DNA from: Taklimakanibacter deserti
GTDB taxonomy: Bacteria; Pseudomonadota; Alphaproteobacteria; Rhizobiales; Aestuariivirgaceae
Length of the DNA: 64,000 nt
Assembly: GCA_003574785.1 (NCBI GenBank)
Contig: QORU01000006.1
Location: 124,001-188,000 of the forward strand
Direction of reading: 5' to 3'
The position numbers and the translations under genes were made by a program. Positions 38,770-47,753 of the stretch are shown here, one piece after another (within the stretch, counting starts at the first letter, position 1; the number at the start of each line of letters is the position of its first letter). The notes beneath the pieces were generated by a model, which was given only the letters and a program-made list of their open reading frames with translations, was not told the origin of the DNA and did no database searches.

Positions 38770-39384
38770 TCACTGTCTCCTGTCGTCCAAATCGGTTGTC
38801 TCTTCGTCGTCGCTCTCTTCGACGTTTTCGGTCCACTCGCTGCCATCCGCCATCGCCCGTCCGGGCCGGCGCTGCTTCGCGGCTTCGATCAAGTCATCGG
38901 TCAGAATGAGTTTCGCCTCGTCGATATCGGCGAAGGGCAGGCCGACCAGGATCTTCTCTGATCCGCCTTCCGGATTGTCGATGAAAAGCCGCACCTCGCC
39001 ATCGGTGACGCCTTCGAGCATGCCGCGGAAGCGCTTGCGCCCGGCCTGCGGCACGGCCATCTCGATCTTGGCCTCGTGCCCGGCCCAGCGCTCGAAATCC
39101 TCTTGCCTGACCAGCGGCCGGTCGATGCCGGGCGAGGACATTTCGAGGAAATAGCGGCTCGAAATGACGTCCTCGACATCGAGCATCGGCGAGATGGCGC
39201 GACTCGCCTGCTCGCAGTCATCGATGGTGAAAGAACCGTCGGGTCGCTCGGCCATGATCTGCAAGGTGGAGCCGCTCATCTTGACCCGGACCAGGCGGAA
39301 GCCCAGCCCGTCGAGCACCGGCTCGACGAGCTTCGCCACCCGCAAAGCGGGCCCGGTTTCACGTGTCAGTCGTTGATCGGTCAT
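38770..39384 (-). CDS. rimP: Ribosome maturation factor RimP
   Basis: The 204-residue factor for 30S assembly has [49 protein letters not shown] and the C-terminal SH3-like part [22 protein letters not shown]. The acidic tail is longer than in E. coli RimP. It is first in the rimP-nusA-ylxR-infB-rbfA-truB-rpsO-pnp block. ATG at 39384 ([11 protein letters not shown]). Confidence 0.94.
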   Translation of the reverse strand: MTDQRLTRETGPALRVAKLVEPVLDGLGFRLVRVKMSGSTLQIMAERPDGSFTIDDCEQASRAISPMLDVEDVISSRYFLEMSSPGIDRPLVRQEDFERWAGHEAKIEMAVPQAGRKRFRGMLEGVTDGEVRLFIDNPEGGSEKILVGLPFADIDEAKLILTDDLIEAAKQRRPGRAMADGSEWTENVEESDDEETTDLDDRRQ

Positions 39385-39464
39385 TCCAGGTAATAAAAAT
39401 GGCGGGCCCCGGCTGGGACCCACCCTCATAACTCTAGCTATGTGAGTGAACCTAAGTTGACCCC

Positions 39465-39493
39465 CATATAGGCCTCTGCCCTGCAAAAGGCAA
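39465..39493 (-). promoter_or_regulatory. Sigma-70-type promoter candidate for rimP operon
   Basis: On the minus strand, TTGCCT (39493-39488) and TATATG (39470-39465) are separated by 17 bp, about 80 bp upstream of rimP. This would give a ~75-nt leader. It is the best promoter-like pair in the gap. Confidence 0.5.
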
Positions 39494-39543
39494 GCCGGTC
39501 TGCAGGGGGCGGATTACCCTTTTTGCCGGGCATGGAAACAGGT

Positions 39544-39732
39544 ATGGCGAGATGGCATGTTATTGCCATGAGCAAGAGTAAGACCCGAACCTACGCCGTT
39601 ATGGTTGTTCCTGACGTTGTTTTTCGAGACCGCTTCCGATGGGCGGTATCCTCATCGGATGGAACTCACACACAGTGCTCCGCGGAATCCTACAAGACTC
39701 GCATCGAGGCACAGGTGAGGGGTGAGGCCTAG
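39544..39732 (+). CDS. Small hypothetical protein ending at a possible premature TAG
   Basis: Unrecognised family, but protein-like: MARWHVIAMSKSKTRTYAVM then VVPDVVFRDRFRWAVSSSDG and SYKTRIEAQVRGEA, resembling short proteins with alternating strands and a final helix. The frame stops at TAG (39730-39732) but continues in frame for seven more codons (AKELNEK) to TGA at 39756, extending the helix naturally. A TGG to TAG change would explain this. The start could also be ATG 39532 or 39568. Confidence 0.5.
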   Translation: MARWHVIAMSKSKTRTYAVMVVPDVVFRDRFRWAVSSSDGTHTQCSAESYKTRIEAQVRGEA

Positions 39733-39762
39733 GCGAAGGAACTCAACGAGAAATGACTTCGA

Positions 39763-39879
39763 TCAGGCGCCATGACGTGACAAGCCGTCCTTCAGCTTGA
39801 CGAAATAATCGTCACCGCCGTTTTGTCCGCCTTTCATGGCGAGCTCGAGGCCCGCATAGGCGGAATTGGCGCCCTTCGC
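39763..39879 (-). other. In-frame coding-like extension after the cysG amber stop
   Basis: Directly after the TAG of the siroheme-synthase fragment (39880-39882), the same frame runs 38 codons to TGA, reading AKGANSAYAGLELAMK then GGDDYFVKLKDGLSRHGA. Codon choice looks like real coding sequence. It may be a former C-terminus, a read-through extension, or part of another small gene that lost its start. I do not recognise the family. Confidence 0.35.
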
Positions 39880-40680
39880 CTACGGAAACCGTCCCTCAAT
39901 GACGACCGTATTGCAGTATTCCTCCTCGGCCAGTGCTGGAACATAGTCTGCATAAGCGCATCGCCTGGCTTCCCGCCGGGCGAAATCGAGAATGCCTTGC
40001 GGGCAGCTGCAACCTGCATAGATCACATCCGCGGACTGAAGTGCCCGGACCTCCCGGATCGTCAGATCATCGGCGGTTTCCACCCGGATGATTGTCGTCC
40101 GCCCGACCGCGTCCGCCGGCTGTCGCATCGCTTTCGCCGCAAACCCGCTCCAGTACCTCCTGCGCTGATGAGCAGAGGAGAAACGCTGGCTCACCTTGTC
40201 GCGCAGACCGGCAGCGACGCGGACCCAAGCGGCAAGGCGCGGCGGAATGATGCATTCGATACGCGATCTGACCTCCTGCGCCAGGACAGGAGCCGCACCG
40301 CTTGTCGATATGCCGATGACCAGAGGCGAGCGATTGACGATGGCGCCGAACTGGAAATCGCAGAACTCCGGCCGATCAATGACATTGACCGGCACGCCGG
40401 CCGCACGCGCCGCCTTTCTGATTTCCAAGGCTTCGGCGCGGGTTGCCGCATCGGCGACGATCAATGCCGCTCCCGCGAGCATTTCCGCGCCGGGTGTCAC
40501 GGTAAAGATGTCGACATGGGCGCCCGCGGCGGCGAGGAGCTCGGCCTTCCAGGCCGCGGCGGCGCTGCCGCCGATCACGATGGCGCGCTTGGCCTCAAGG
40601 TCGAAGAAGACCGGCAGCACCGAGAGCGCTTCGATGCGGCGCTGCGCCTGCCGCGCCGGCGGATGCGGTTGAGGTTTCAT
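39880..40680 (-). CDS. cysG: Siroheme synthase-like protein (precorrin-2 dehydrogenase domain plus SUMT stub)
   Basis: In 266 residues, the N-terminal ~110 form the NAD-binding precorrin-2 dehydrogenase (SVLPVFFDLEAKRAIVIGG, NVIDRPEFCDFQFGAIVNR), followed by the Met8-like dimer domain (LVIGISTSGAAPVLAQEVR). The last ~70 residues (IREVRALQSADVIYAGCSCPQGILDFARR) match only the beginning of the SUMT/CobA methyltransferase domain, whose SAM-binding body is absent. It would oxidise precorrin-2 (and perhaps add iron) for NirB sirohaem; the methylation must come from another enzyme. It overlaps nasA by 86 bp and ends in TAG with a coding-like continuation. Confidence 0.8.
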   Translation of the reverse strand: MKPQPHPPARQAQRRIEALSVLPVFFDLEAKRAIVIGGSAAAAWKAELLAAAGAHVDIFTVTPGAEMLAGAALIVADAATRAEALEIRKAARAAGVPVNVIDRPEFCDFQFGAIVNRSPLVIGISTSGAAPVLAQEVRSRIECIIPPRLAAWVRVAAGLRDKVSQRFSSAHQRRRYWSGFAAKAMRQPADAVGRTTIIRVETADDLTIREVRALQSADVIYAGCSCPQGILDFARREARRCAYADYVPALAEEEYCNTVVIEGRFP

Positions 40681-43237
40681 GGATGATCCTCCCGATTTCG
40701 GGCTTGCATGATCCGCAATTGGTGCCGGCCTTGAGCAAATCGCCCACACCCTTGACAGTGGACGCCTGGCCGCCGGCGACGAGCGCCATGATCTGCTTGA
40801 TGCCGATAGAGAAGCACGAGCAGACGATGGCCCCGCGATCGGGACCATCCTCTCCGCTGCGCCCGGCGAGCAAACGGAGGCGGTTTACGCCCTGGTTTTT
40901 GCCGGCGAGCTGTGCGGCGAGCCAGTTGCGCGACACACCGACCGGGTGTCTGGCAAAGAACATCGCGGCCTCGAGCCTATCGCCGTCGAAGATCGCGAAG
41001 CGATGCTCGCCCGAAGCGTGATCGTGATAAGCGATTTTGTCGCCCTGAAGGGCGAAGACATTTTCGAGCACCCCATCAAAGCTTTCAGTTTCCCGCGTTC
41101 CGGCACATTCGAGCCGATAGCCTCTTTCCGTCGGCGCCAGTGACCAATAATCGAGATGGGTGCAATCCGGCTTTTCCCGGGCGACGGCAAAGCCATACCA
41201 AGCCGCCTCGACCGGCCGTACCGACACGGCAGACCATTTGAGCTCCGGCTGGCCGCTGATGGGATCGGTATTCGCCGCGACGAGCCGATTGACGATCGCA
41301 TTTCCGGAGAGCTCATTGCTCCAGTGCATCGGAACGAACGCGCATCCGCGCTGCTGACGCGGATTGAGCAGCGCCCTGAGCACGACGCGTCTATCTCCCT
41401 TAGCCACCTCGACCAGTGCTGCCGGTGCGACGCTCAGCATCCGGGCATCATCCGGATGAAGCTCGGCGAAGGGCTCGGCGATATGCTGCATCAGGCGCGG
41501 TGTCTTGGTGCGGGTCATGGTGTGCCACTGGTCACGGATCCGCCCGGTATTGAGGATCATGGGCAGCGCCGCGATCGTCGCCGTGGCGGGGCTGCGCCAG
41601 GGTGTGGGCACAAAACAGGCGCGACCGTCGGCCGTATAGAACTGGCCATCGCCGAAAAACCGCTCTTTGCCCCACTGAAAGGGCGCAAGCTCTTCATAGG
41701 AGGCGCGCCTCATGGGCGTCAGATCGAGATCGCGCGCAAATTGGGTGAGATCGCAATGCTCGCGGAAAATCTCGGCTGGCGATCGATAGTCGAAACCGGC
41801 AAAGCCCATGCGCTTCGCCACGTGGCTGATGATCCACCAATCGGGGCGCGCCTCGCCCGGGAGCGCAAGGAAACTTCTCTGCCGCGAGATGCGGCGTTCG
41901 GAATTGGTCACCGTTCCACTCTTCTCGCCCCAAGCCGCCGCCGGCAGAAAGACATGGGCATGCCGCGCAGTGTCGGTCTTCGCCGTCACGTCCGATATGA
42001 CGACGAAGGGACAGTTTCTCAGCGCTTCGGCGATACCATCCGCATCCGGCATGCTGACCGCCGGATTGGTGGCCATGATCCATAAGGCCTTGATGCGGCC
42101 GTCGCCAACGGCACGAAACAAGTCGATGGCCTTGAGGCCGGGCTTTGCGGCGATCCGCGGCGCGGACCAGAGGGCCTGCACCAGCGCGCGGTGCTCCGGA
42201 TTGCCGATATCCATGTGAGCGGCGAGCGCATTGGCGAGGCCGCCCACCTCGCGCCCGCCCATCGCATTGGGCTGCCCGGTCAGCGAGAATGGTCCCATGC
42301 CCGGCTTGCCTATGCGGCCGGTGAGCAAATGGCAGTTGATGATCGCATTGACCTTGTCGGTGCCGCTGGTCGATTGGTTGACGCCTTGCGAGAACGCAGT
42401 GACGGATTTCTCCGTCGCGGCAAACAGGGTGAAGAAGCTTTCGATCTCTTGGGCGGATAGGCCAGTCGCTGGGGCAAGTTCGGCGGAACAGGCCGCAAGA
42501 GCGCCTTCGAGCCCGCTCGTATGGCGCGCAACGAAATCGGCATCGGCTTTGCCGGTGACGAAGAGATGTCTGAGAAGACCATTGAACAGCGCCACATCGC
42601 TTCCCGGCCGCACGGCAAGATGCATGTCGGCTGATTCCGCCGTCGCCGTGCGGCGCGGGTCGATGACGACGAGCTTCGTGCCGCGCCTCTCGCGGGCCGC
42701 CATCAGGCGCTGGAACAGGACCGGATGGCACCAGGCGAGATTCGAACCGACGAGGACAACGAGATCGGCAAGCTCGAAATCCTCGTAAGTCCCGGGAACC
42801 GTGTCGGAGCCAAAGGCCCTGATATGGCCGGCCACGGCCGAGGCCATGCACAGCCTGGAATTGGTGTCGATATTGGCGGAGCCGATAAATCCCTTCATCA
42901 GCTTGTTGGCGACGTAATAGTCTTCGGTGAGGAGCTGACCCGAAACATAGAAGGCGACGCTGTCGGGCCCGAAGTCGCGGATCGCGTCTGAGAATTTCCG
43001 GGCGACGAGGCCGAGCGCCTCGTCCCATGGAGCACGCTTTGATCCGATCAGCGGATGGAGCTCGCGATCGCCGAGGGAAAGCGTCTCGGCAAGGGCCGAG
43101 CCCTTCGAGCACAGACGCCCGAAATTGGCCGGATGATCGGGATCGCCGTCGATCGCGATCTTGCCGTCCTCATGGCGCGTCGCGATGATGCCGCAGCCGA
43201 CGCCGCAATAGGGGCATGTGGTCTTGACCGGCATCAT
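40595..43237 (-). CDS. nasA: Assimilatory nitrate reductase catalytic subunit
   Basis: The 880-residue molybdopterin oxidoreductase reduces nitrate to nitrite in the cytoplasm. The N-terminal [4Fe-4S] ligands are C8, C11, C15 and C43 (TCPYCGVGCG, GRLCSKGSA). The Mo-ligand Cys is in TNSRLCMASAV. Bis-MGD binding segments follow (SNLAWCHPVLFQRLM, LWIMATNPAVSMPDA), then the molydopterin dinucleotide domain, and a C-terminal Bfd-like [2Fe-2S] domain (IVCSCFSIG, TNCGSCKPEIG) that takes electrons. It overlaps nirD by 4 bp and cysG by 86 bp. Confidence 0.96.
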   Translation of the reverse strand: MMPVKTTCPYCGVGCGIIATRHEDGKIAIDGDPDHPANFGRLCSKGSALAETLSLGDRELHPLIGSKRAPWDEALGLVARKFSDAIRDFGPDSVAFYVSGQLLTEDYYVANKLMKGFIGSANIDTNSRLCMASAVAGHIRAFGSDTVPGTYEDFELADLVVLVGSNLAWCHPVLFQRLMAARERRGTKLVVIDPRRTATAESADMHLAVRPGSDVALFNGLLRHLFVTGKADADFVARHTSGLEGALAACSAELAPATGLSAQEIESFFTLFAATEKSVTAFSQGVNQSTSGTDKVNAIINCHLLTGRIGKPGMGPFSLTGQPNAMGGREVGGLANALAAHMDIGNPEHRALVQALWSAPRIAAKPGLKAIDLFRAVGDGRIKALWIMATNPAVSMPDADGIAEALRNCPFVVISDVTAKTDTARHAHVFLPAAAWGEKSGTVTNSERRISRQRSFLALPGEARPDWWIISHVAKRMGFAGFDYRSPAEIFREHCDLTQFARDLDLTPMRRASYEELAPFQWGKERFFGDGQFYTADGRACFVPTPWRSPATATIAALPMILNTGRIRDQWHTMTRTKTPRLMQHIAEPFAELHPDDARMLSVAPAALVEVAKGDRRVVLRALLNPRQQRGCAFVPMHWSNELSGNAIVNRLVAANTDPISGQPELKWSAVSVRPVEAAWYGFAVAREKPDCTHLDYWSLAPTERGYRLECAGTRETESFDGVLENVFALQGDKIAYHDHASGEHRFAIFDGDRLEAAMFFARHPVGVSRNWLAAQLAGKNQGVNRLRLLAGRSGEDGPDRGAIVCSCFSIGIKQIMALVAGGQASTVKGVGDLLKAGTNCGSCKPEIGRIIHETSTASAGAAGAAPHRSALGAAGLLRP

Positions 43238-43581
43238 GCGCCGGGCCCCGCCGCCACAGCTTGCGCCGACAGGCAGATGCGGCCGTCCTCCACTTTGAGC
43301 GGCAGCTTGCGCACACAGCCCTTATCCGCGCCCTGGGCGGTCCCGGTCTCGAGGCTGATCACCCAGTTGTGCAGTGGGCAGGTCACGGCGTGGCCATGGA
43401 CGATGCCTTGCGACAAGGGCCCGCCGCGATGCGGGCAGCGGTCCCACAGCGCGAAGAGTGTTCCGTCCGCCGCCTTGAACACGGCGATGGCGCCCTGCCC
43501 TGTCGCGATGGTGCGCGCGCCACGTCGCGGCACGTCCTCGACGCTGCCGACATCCAGCCATTCGCCGACCATCGCGTTCAT
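43234..43581 (-). CDS. nirD: Nitrite reductase small subunit (Rieske-type)
   Basis: The 115-residue Rieske-fold protein has CPHRGGPLSQG and CPLHNWVISLETG, so both ligand pairs are kept. NirD pairs with NirB for NADH-dependent nitrite reduction to ammonium. It overlaps both nirB and nasA by 4 bp, so all three are translationally coupled. Confidence 0.95.
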   Translation of the reverse strand: MNAMVGEWLDVGSVEDVPRRGARTIATGQGAIAVFKAADGTLFALWDRCPHRGGPLSQGIVHGHAVTCPLHNWVISLETGTAQGADKGCVRKLPLKVEDGRICLSAQAVAAGPGA

Positions 43582-46028
43582 TCCGCTGCCTCCGCGAATC
43601 TGATCTCCGCCATGGGCCGGAATTCTCGGGCGTCATGTCCGCTCGCGCGCTCCGCCCAGGGATCATGCTGGGCGAATTTCTGGCTGAACGCGAAACGTTC
43701 GAACAAGGTCTTGCGTCTGTGCAGGTCATCACAGACCTGCGCCTTGATCGTGTCGATGCCGACGCGCTTGGTCCATTTGTAGATGCGCTCGAGATAGCGC
43801 CCCTGCTCGCGATAGAGCTGGACCAGCGCCACGATGATTTCCAGCGCTTCGTCTTCGGTTCGGACCCGGGTCAGGACTTCCGTGCCCTTGATGTCGAGCC
43901 CGGCGGCGCCGGCGAAGTGGATTTCAAACCCGGAGTCGATGCAGATGACGCCGACATCCTTGCAGGTGGCCTCGGCGCAATTGCGCGGACAACCGGAGAC
44001 CGCCATCTTCACCTTGGCCGGCGTCCATGAGCCCCACATGAATTTCTCGATGCGGATGCCAAGCCCGGTCGAATCCTGCGTCCCGAACCGGCACCACTCG
44101 CTCCCGACGCAGGTCTTCACCGTGCGCAGCGCCTTGCCATAGGCATGGCCCGAGACCATGCCGGCTTTGCCGAGATCGGCCCACACCGCCGGAAGATCCT
44201 CTTTCCTCACGCCGAGGAGATCGATACGCTGGCCGCCGGTGACTTTGACCGTCGGAATGGCGAATCTGTCGACGACATCGGCAAGGGCGCGCAATTCGCG
44301 TGAATTGGTGACGCCGCCCCACATGCGCGGCACGACGGAATAGGTCCCGTCCTTCTGGATATTGGCGTGCACGCGCTCGTTGATGAAGCGCGACTGGCTG
44401 TCATCTTCATAGTCCCCGGGCCAGGTGGCGATGAGATAATAATTGAGCGCCGGGCGGCATTTGGCGCAGCCGCACGAGGTCTTCCACTCGAGCGCCTGCA
44501 TCACCGCCGGAATCGACTTCAATTCCTTGGCGACGATCAGCCGGCGGACCTCGTCATGGCCGAAATCGCTGCAAGAACAGATCGGTTGTATGGGCTTGGG
44601 CTTGTAGCTTTCACCGAGACTGAGCCCCAAGAGCTTCTCGACGAGCCCGGTGCAGGATCCGCAAGAAGAGGAGGCCTTGGTATGGGCTCTCACCTCTTCG
44701 AGCGTGCCGAGCTTCTTCTCCGTGATTGCCGTGACGATCTTGCCTTTGCATATGCCGTTGCAGCCGCAGATTTCCGCATCATCCGGCAAGGCTGCAACGG
44801 CCGCCATAGGGTCCAGAGGGGTGTCTCCCGCATAGGACTGGCCGAAGATCAGGGTCTCGCGCAAGGATGTTACGTCCTCAGCCTTCTTCAGGAGATCGAA
44901 GAACCACGGGCCGTCGGCCGTGTCGCCATAGATCACGGCGCCGATGATCCGGTTCTCCTTGAGGACGAGCCGGCGATAGACCCCGCGCGCCGCATCGCGC
45001 AGCACGATCTCCTCGCGGTCCTTGGCATCGGCGAAATCGCCGGCGGAGAAGAGATCGATGCCGGTGACCTTGAGCTTGGTCGAGGTGACGGAACCGGTAA
45101 AGGCCGTGGTGTCGTCACCGGCGAGATGAAGGGCCGCGGCTTTCGCCATCTCGTAAAGCGGCGCCACCAGCCCGTAGCAGATGCCGCGATGCTCGGCGCA
45201 TTCGCCGATCGCCTGAATGGAAGGATCGCTGGTGACCAGCTGGTCATCGACCAGGATGCCGCGATTGACTGCGAGATTGGCGCTTCTTGCGAGCGTAGCG
45301 CTGGGCCTGATGCCGACCGCCATCACGACGATGTCGGCCGAAAGCTCGGTGCCGTCCTCGAGCGTGACGGCGCGGACCTTGTCGGTGCCTTGAATGGCAT
45401 GGGTGTTGGCGCGCGTGATGACGCGGATGCCGCGCGCCTCGACCGCCTGCTGCAGCAGATGGCCCGCCGCCGGATCGAGCTGGCGCTCCATGAGTGTCGG
45501 CATGAGATGGAGGACCGTCACTTTCATCCCGCGCTGGGCGAGCCCGGCCGCCGCTTCGAGGCCGAGGAGCCCGCCACCGATGACGATGGCGTTGCCGCCC
45601 GACCGCGCCGCGGTGAGCATCCGGTCGACATCATCGAGATCGCGATAGGTGAGGACGCCTGCCAGGTCATGACCCGGCACCGGTATGACGATCGGCATCG
45701 AGCCGGTGGCGATCACCAGCCGGTCATAGGCCGCTTGCCTTCCGTCCTCGGCGAGAACCGTCTTCCTTGCCCGGTCGATGGCGACGATCTTGTTGCCGCG
45801 ATGAAGCTCGACGCCATGGCGTTCATACCAGCCATCGTCATGGGTGATGATGTCGTCATAGGTCTTCTCGCCGGACAGCACCGGCGAGAGCATGATGCGG
45901 TTGTAGTTGACGCGCGGCTCGGCATTGAAGATCGTGACCTGGTATTTGCCGGGCGCCGCCTCGAAGAGGTGCTCGAGCATGCGGCCGGGCGCCATGCCGT
46001 TGCCGATGATGACGAGTTTGCGTTTCAC
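43578..46028 (-). CDS. nirB: Nitrite reductase [NAD(P)H] large subunit
   Basis: The 816-residue flavo-sirohaem enzyme reduces nitrite to ammonium. In order: FAD/NAD-binding disulfide-reductase part (IGNGMAPGRMLEHLFE, VIGGGLLGLEAAAGLA), Bfd-like [2Fe-2S] domains (CGCNGICKGKIV, SSCGSCTGLVEK, CSCSDFGHDEVRR, TSCGCAKCRP), then the sirohaem/[4Fe-4S] domain with CVGSEWCRFGTQDS and SGCPRNCAEATCKD. It overlaps the nrtC stop by 4 bp. Sirohaem would be supplied partly by the cysG fragment at the operon end. Confidence 0.96.
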   Translation of the reverse strand: MKRKLVIIGNGMAPGRMLEHLFEAAPGKYQVTIFNAEPRVNYNRIMLSPVLSGEKTYDDIITHDDGWYERHGVELHRGNKIVAIDRARKTVLAEDGRQAAYDRLVIATGSMPIVIPVPGHDLAGVLTYRDLDDVDRMLTAARSGGNAIVIGGGLLGLEAAAGLAQRGMKVTVLHLMPTLMERQLDPAAGHLLQQAVEARGIRVITRANTHAIQGTDKVRAVTLEDGTELSADIVVMAVGIRPSATLARSANLAVNRGILVDDQLVTSDPSIQAIGECAEHRGICYGLVAPLYEMAKAAALHLAGDDTTAFTGSVTSTKLKVTGIDLFSAGDFADAKDREEIVLRDAARGVYRRLVLKENRIIGAVIYGDTADGPWFFDLLKKAEDVTSLRETLIFGQSYAGDTPLDPMAAVAALPDDAEICGCNGICKGKIVTAITEKKLGTLEEVRAHTKASSSCGSCTGLVEKLLGLSLGESYKPKPIQPICSCSDFGHDEVRRLIVAKELKSIPAVMQALEWKTSCGCAKCRPALNYYLIATWPGDYEDDSQSRFINERVHANIQKDGTYSVVPRMWGGVTNSRELRALADVVDRFAIPTVKVTGGQRIDLLGVRKEDLPAVWADLGKAGMVSGHAYGKALRTVKTCVGSEWCRFGTQDSTGLGIRIEKFMWGSWTPAKVKMAVSGCPRNCAEATCKDVGVICIDSGFEIHFAGAAGLDIKGTEVLTRVRTEDEALEIIVALVQLYREQGRYLERIYKWTKRVGIDTIKAQVCDDLHRRKTLFERFAFSQKFAQHDPWAERASGHDAREFRPMAEIRFAEAAE

Positions 46029-46819
46029 GCTGCCTCCACGAATCGGTTGCGCTCATAGAGGAATCTCAGCACCGCGGCGCGGCAGTTGAGATAGGCCTTG
46101 TCGGTCGCAAGCTCGACGCGCCGGCGTGGCCGCGCCAGCGGGACGGCCAGGATTTCGCCGATCGTCGCGGCCGGCCCGTTGGTCATCATGACGATACGGT
46201 CGGAGAGCAGCACGGCTTCATCGACATCATGGGTGATCATGATCACCGTGTTGTTGAGCCTTGCATGGATCGCCATCACCTGGTCCTGGAGGTGCGCCCG
46301 GGTGAGGGCATCGAGGGCGCCGAAGGGTTCGTCGAGAAGCAGGACCTTGGGTTCCATGGCGAGTGCCCGGGCGAGGCCGACGCGCTGCTTCATGCCGCCC
46401 GAAATTTCGGCCGGACGCTTGTCCCGGGCGTGCCCCATATGGACGAGCTCGAGGCTGAACATGGTCCATTCATGCCTCTCGGCGGCGGTCTTCGACGCGC
46501 CGAACACCTTGTCGACCGCGAGCCTCACATTGTCGTAAGCCGTGAGCCACGGCAGCAGCGAATGATTCTGGAACACCACCGCGCGGTCGGGACCGGGCTC
46601 GGTCACCTCGCGATTTTCGAGCAGCACCGCGCCGGAGCTGACCTCGGTCAGCCCGGCGATGATATTGAGCAGCGTCGATTTTCCACAGCCCGAATGGCCG
46701 ATGATCGAGATGTATTCGCCTTGCGCCACATCGAGCGTGACGTCGCGCAGCACTTCGGTCGTCGCCGCATCGCGGGTGAAGGTCTTGCAAACGAGGGAGA
46801 GCGAAAGACATTTCTGCAT
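46025..46819 (-). CDS. nrtC: Nitrate/nitrite ABC transporter ATP-binding protein
   Basis: The 264-residue ATPase of the NrtD/TauB/SsuB type has GHSGCGKSTLLN (Walker A), EISGGMKQRVGLARALA (signature), VLLLDEPFGALDALTR (Walker B) and MITHDVDEAV. It lacks the C-terminal NrtA-like domain found in cyanobacterial NrtC. The ATG at 46819 (MQKCLSLSL) lies 10 bp from the nrtB stop. Confidence 0.95.
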   Translation of the reverse strand: MQKCLSLSLVCKTFTRDAATTEVLRDVTLDVAQGEYISIIGHSGCGKSTLLNIIAGLTEVSSGAVLLENREVTEPGPDRAVVFQNHSLLPWLTAYDNVRLAVDKVFGASKTAAERHEWTMFSLELVHMGHARDKRPAEISGGMKQRVGLARALAMEPKVLLLDEPFGALDALTRAHLQDQVMAIHARLNNTVIMITHDVDEAVLLSDRIVMMTNGPAATIGEILAVPLARPRRRVELATDKAYLNCRAAVLRFLYERNRFVEAA

Positions 46820-46829
46820 GGATGGCGCC

Positions 46830-47750
46830 TCAACTGCTGGCCGTATCGCGGGTGACGATTTTCGCGGCGCCGGCGACGAGACGATCCAGGCAGAAGCCGA
46901 CGATTCCGACATAGACGAGCGCCACGATGATGTCGCCGATGAGGGAGGAGTTCCAGGCATCCCAGATGAAGAAGCCGATGCCGACCCCGCCGATCAGCAT
47001 CTCGGCTGCGACGATCGCGAGCCAGGAGAGACCGATGCCGATCCGAAGGCCTGAGAAGATGTAGGGCGATGCCGCGGGGAGCATGATCTTGCCGAAATAT
47101 TCGAGCGGATTGAGTCTCAGCACGCGCGCCACATTGCGGTAGTCTTCAGGAATGTTGCGGATACCGACCGCCGTGTTGATGACGATCGGCCATACCGAGG
47201 TGATGAAGATCACAAACACTGCCGAGGGCTGGCCGTCGCGGAAGGCGGCGAGCGACAAAGGCAGCCAGGCGAGCGGCGGCACGGTGCGCAGCACCTGGAA
47301 GATGGGATCGAGCCCGCGCATCGCAAGCTGCGACTGCCCGATCAGGGTGCCCAGCGCCACGCCGACGACGGCGGCGATCGCATAGCCGATGGCGACGCGC
47401 TTGAGCGAGGCGAGGATGTGCCAGAAGAGACCTTTGTCGAGGCCGCCGCGGTCATAGAACGGATCGGCGATAAGCTCCCAGCTGTCGGTGATGATCTGGG
47501 ACGGCGGCGGGAGGCTCGAACCCGGATGCGAGCAGGCGAGCTGCCATGTGGCGCCGATGACCAGAAGGACGACCATTGGCGGCACGAATCGTTCCGCTGC
47601 AAAACCGAGCAGCGCCCAAAACTTCGCCAGGACCGGCGGATGCGCGGCGGGAAAGGCGACGATCATCGCGGCGGAAGATGAGGCAGGGCCTGCGGGCGCT
47701 GCTTCCGTTTGAACGAGCTTGCGGGCTGTTGCCGACATTCCAATATCCAT
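46830..47750 (-). CDS. nrtB: Nitrate ABC transporter permease
   Basis: The 306-residue protein has about six hydrophobic helices and a binding-protein-dependent permease loop (LRLNPLEYFGKIMLPAASPYIFSGLRIGIGL; EAA-type signature). With NrtA and NrtC it imports nitrate. The start ATG is 3 bp from the nrtA stop codon. Confidence 0.94.
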   Translation of the reverse strand: MDIGMSATARKLVQTEAAPAGPASSSAAMIVAFPAAHPPVLAKFWALLGFAAERFVPPMVVLLVIGATWQLACSHPGSSLPPPSQIITDSWELIADPFYDRGGLDKGLFWHILASLKRVAIGYAIAAVVGVALGTLIGQSQLAMRGLDPIFQVLRTVPPLAWLPLSLAAFRDGQPSAVFVIFITSVWPIVINTAVGIRNIPEDYRNVARVLRLNPLEYFGKIMLPAASPYIFSGLRIGIGLSWLAIVAAEMLIGGVGIGFFIWDAWNSSLIGDIIVALVYVGIVGFCLDRLVAGAAKIVTRDTASS

Positions 47751-47753
47751 GGG

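Noticed and set aside
39823..40686. Plus-strand frame opposite the siroheme-synthase gene
   Set aside because: Antisense shadow; the minus strand has precorrin-2 dehydrogenase motifs.
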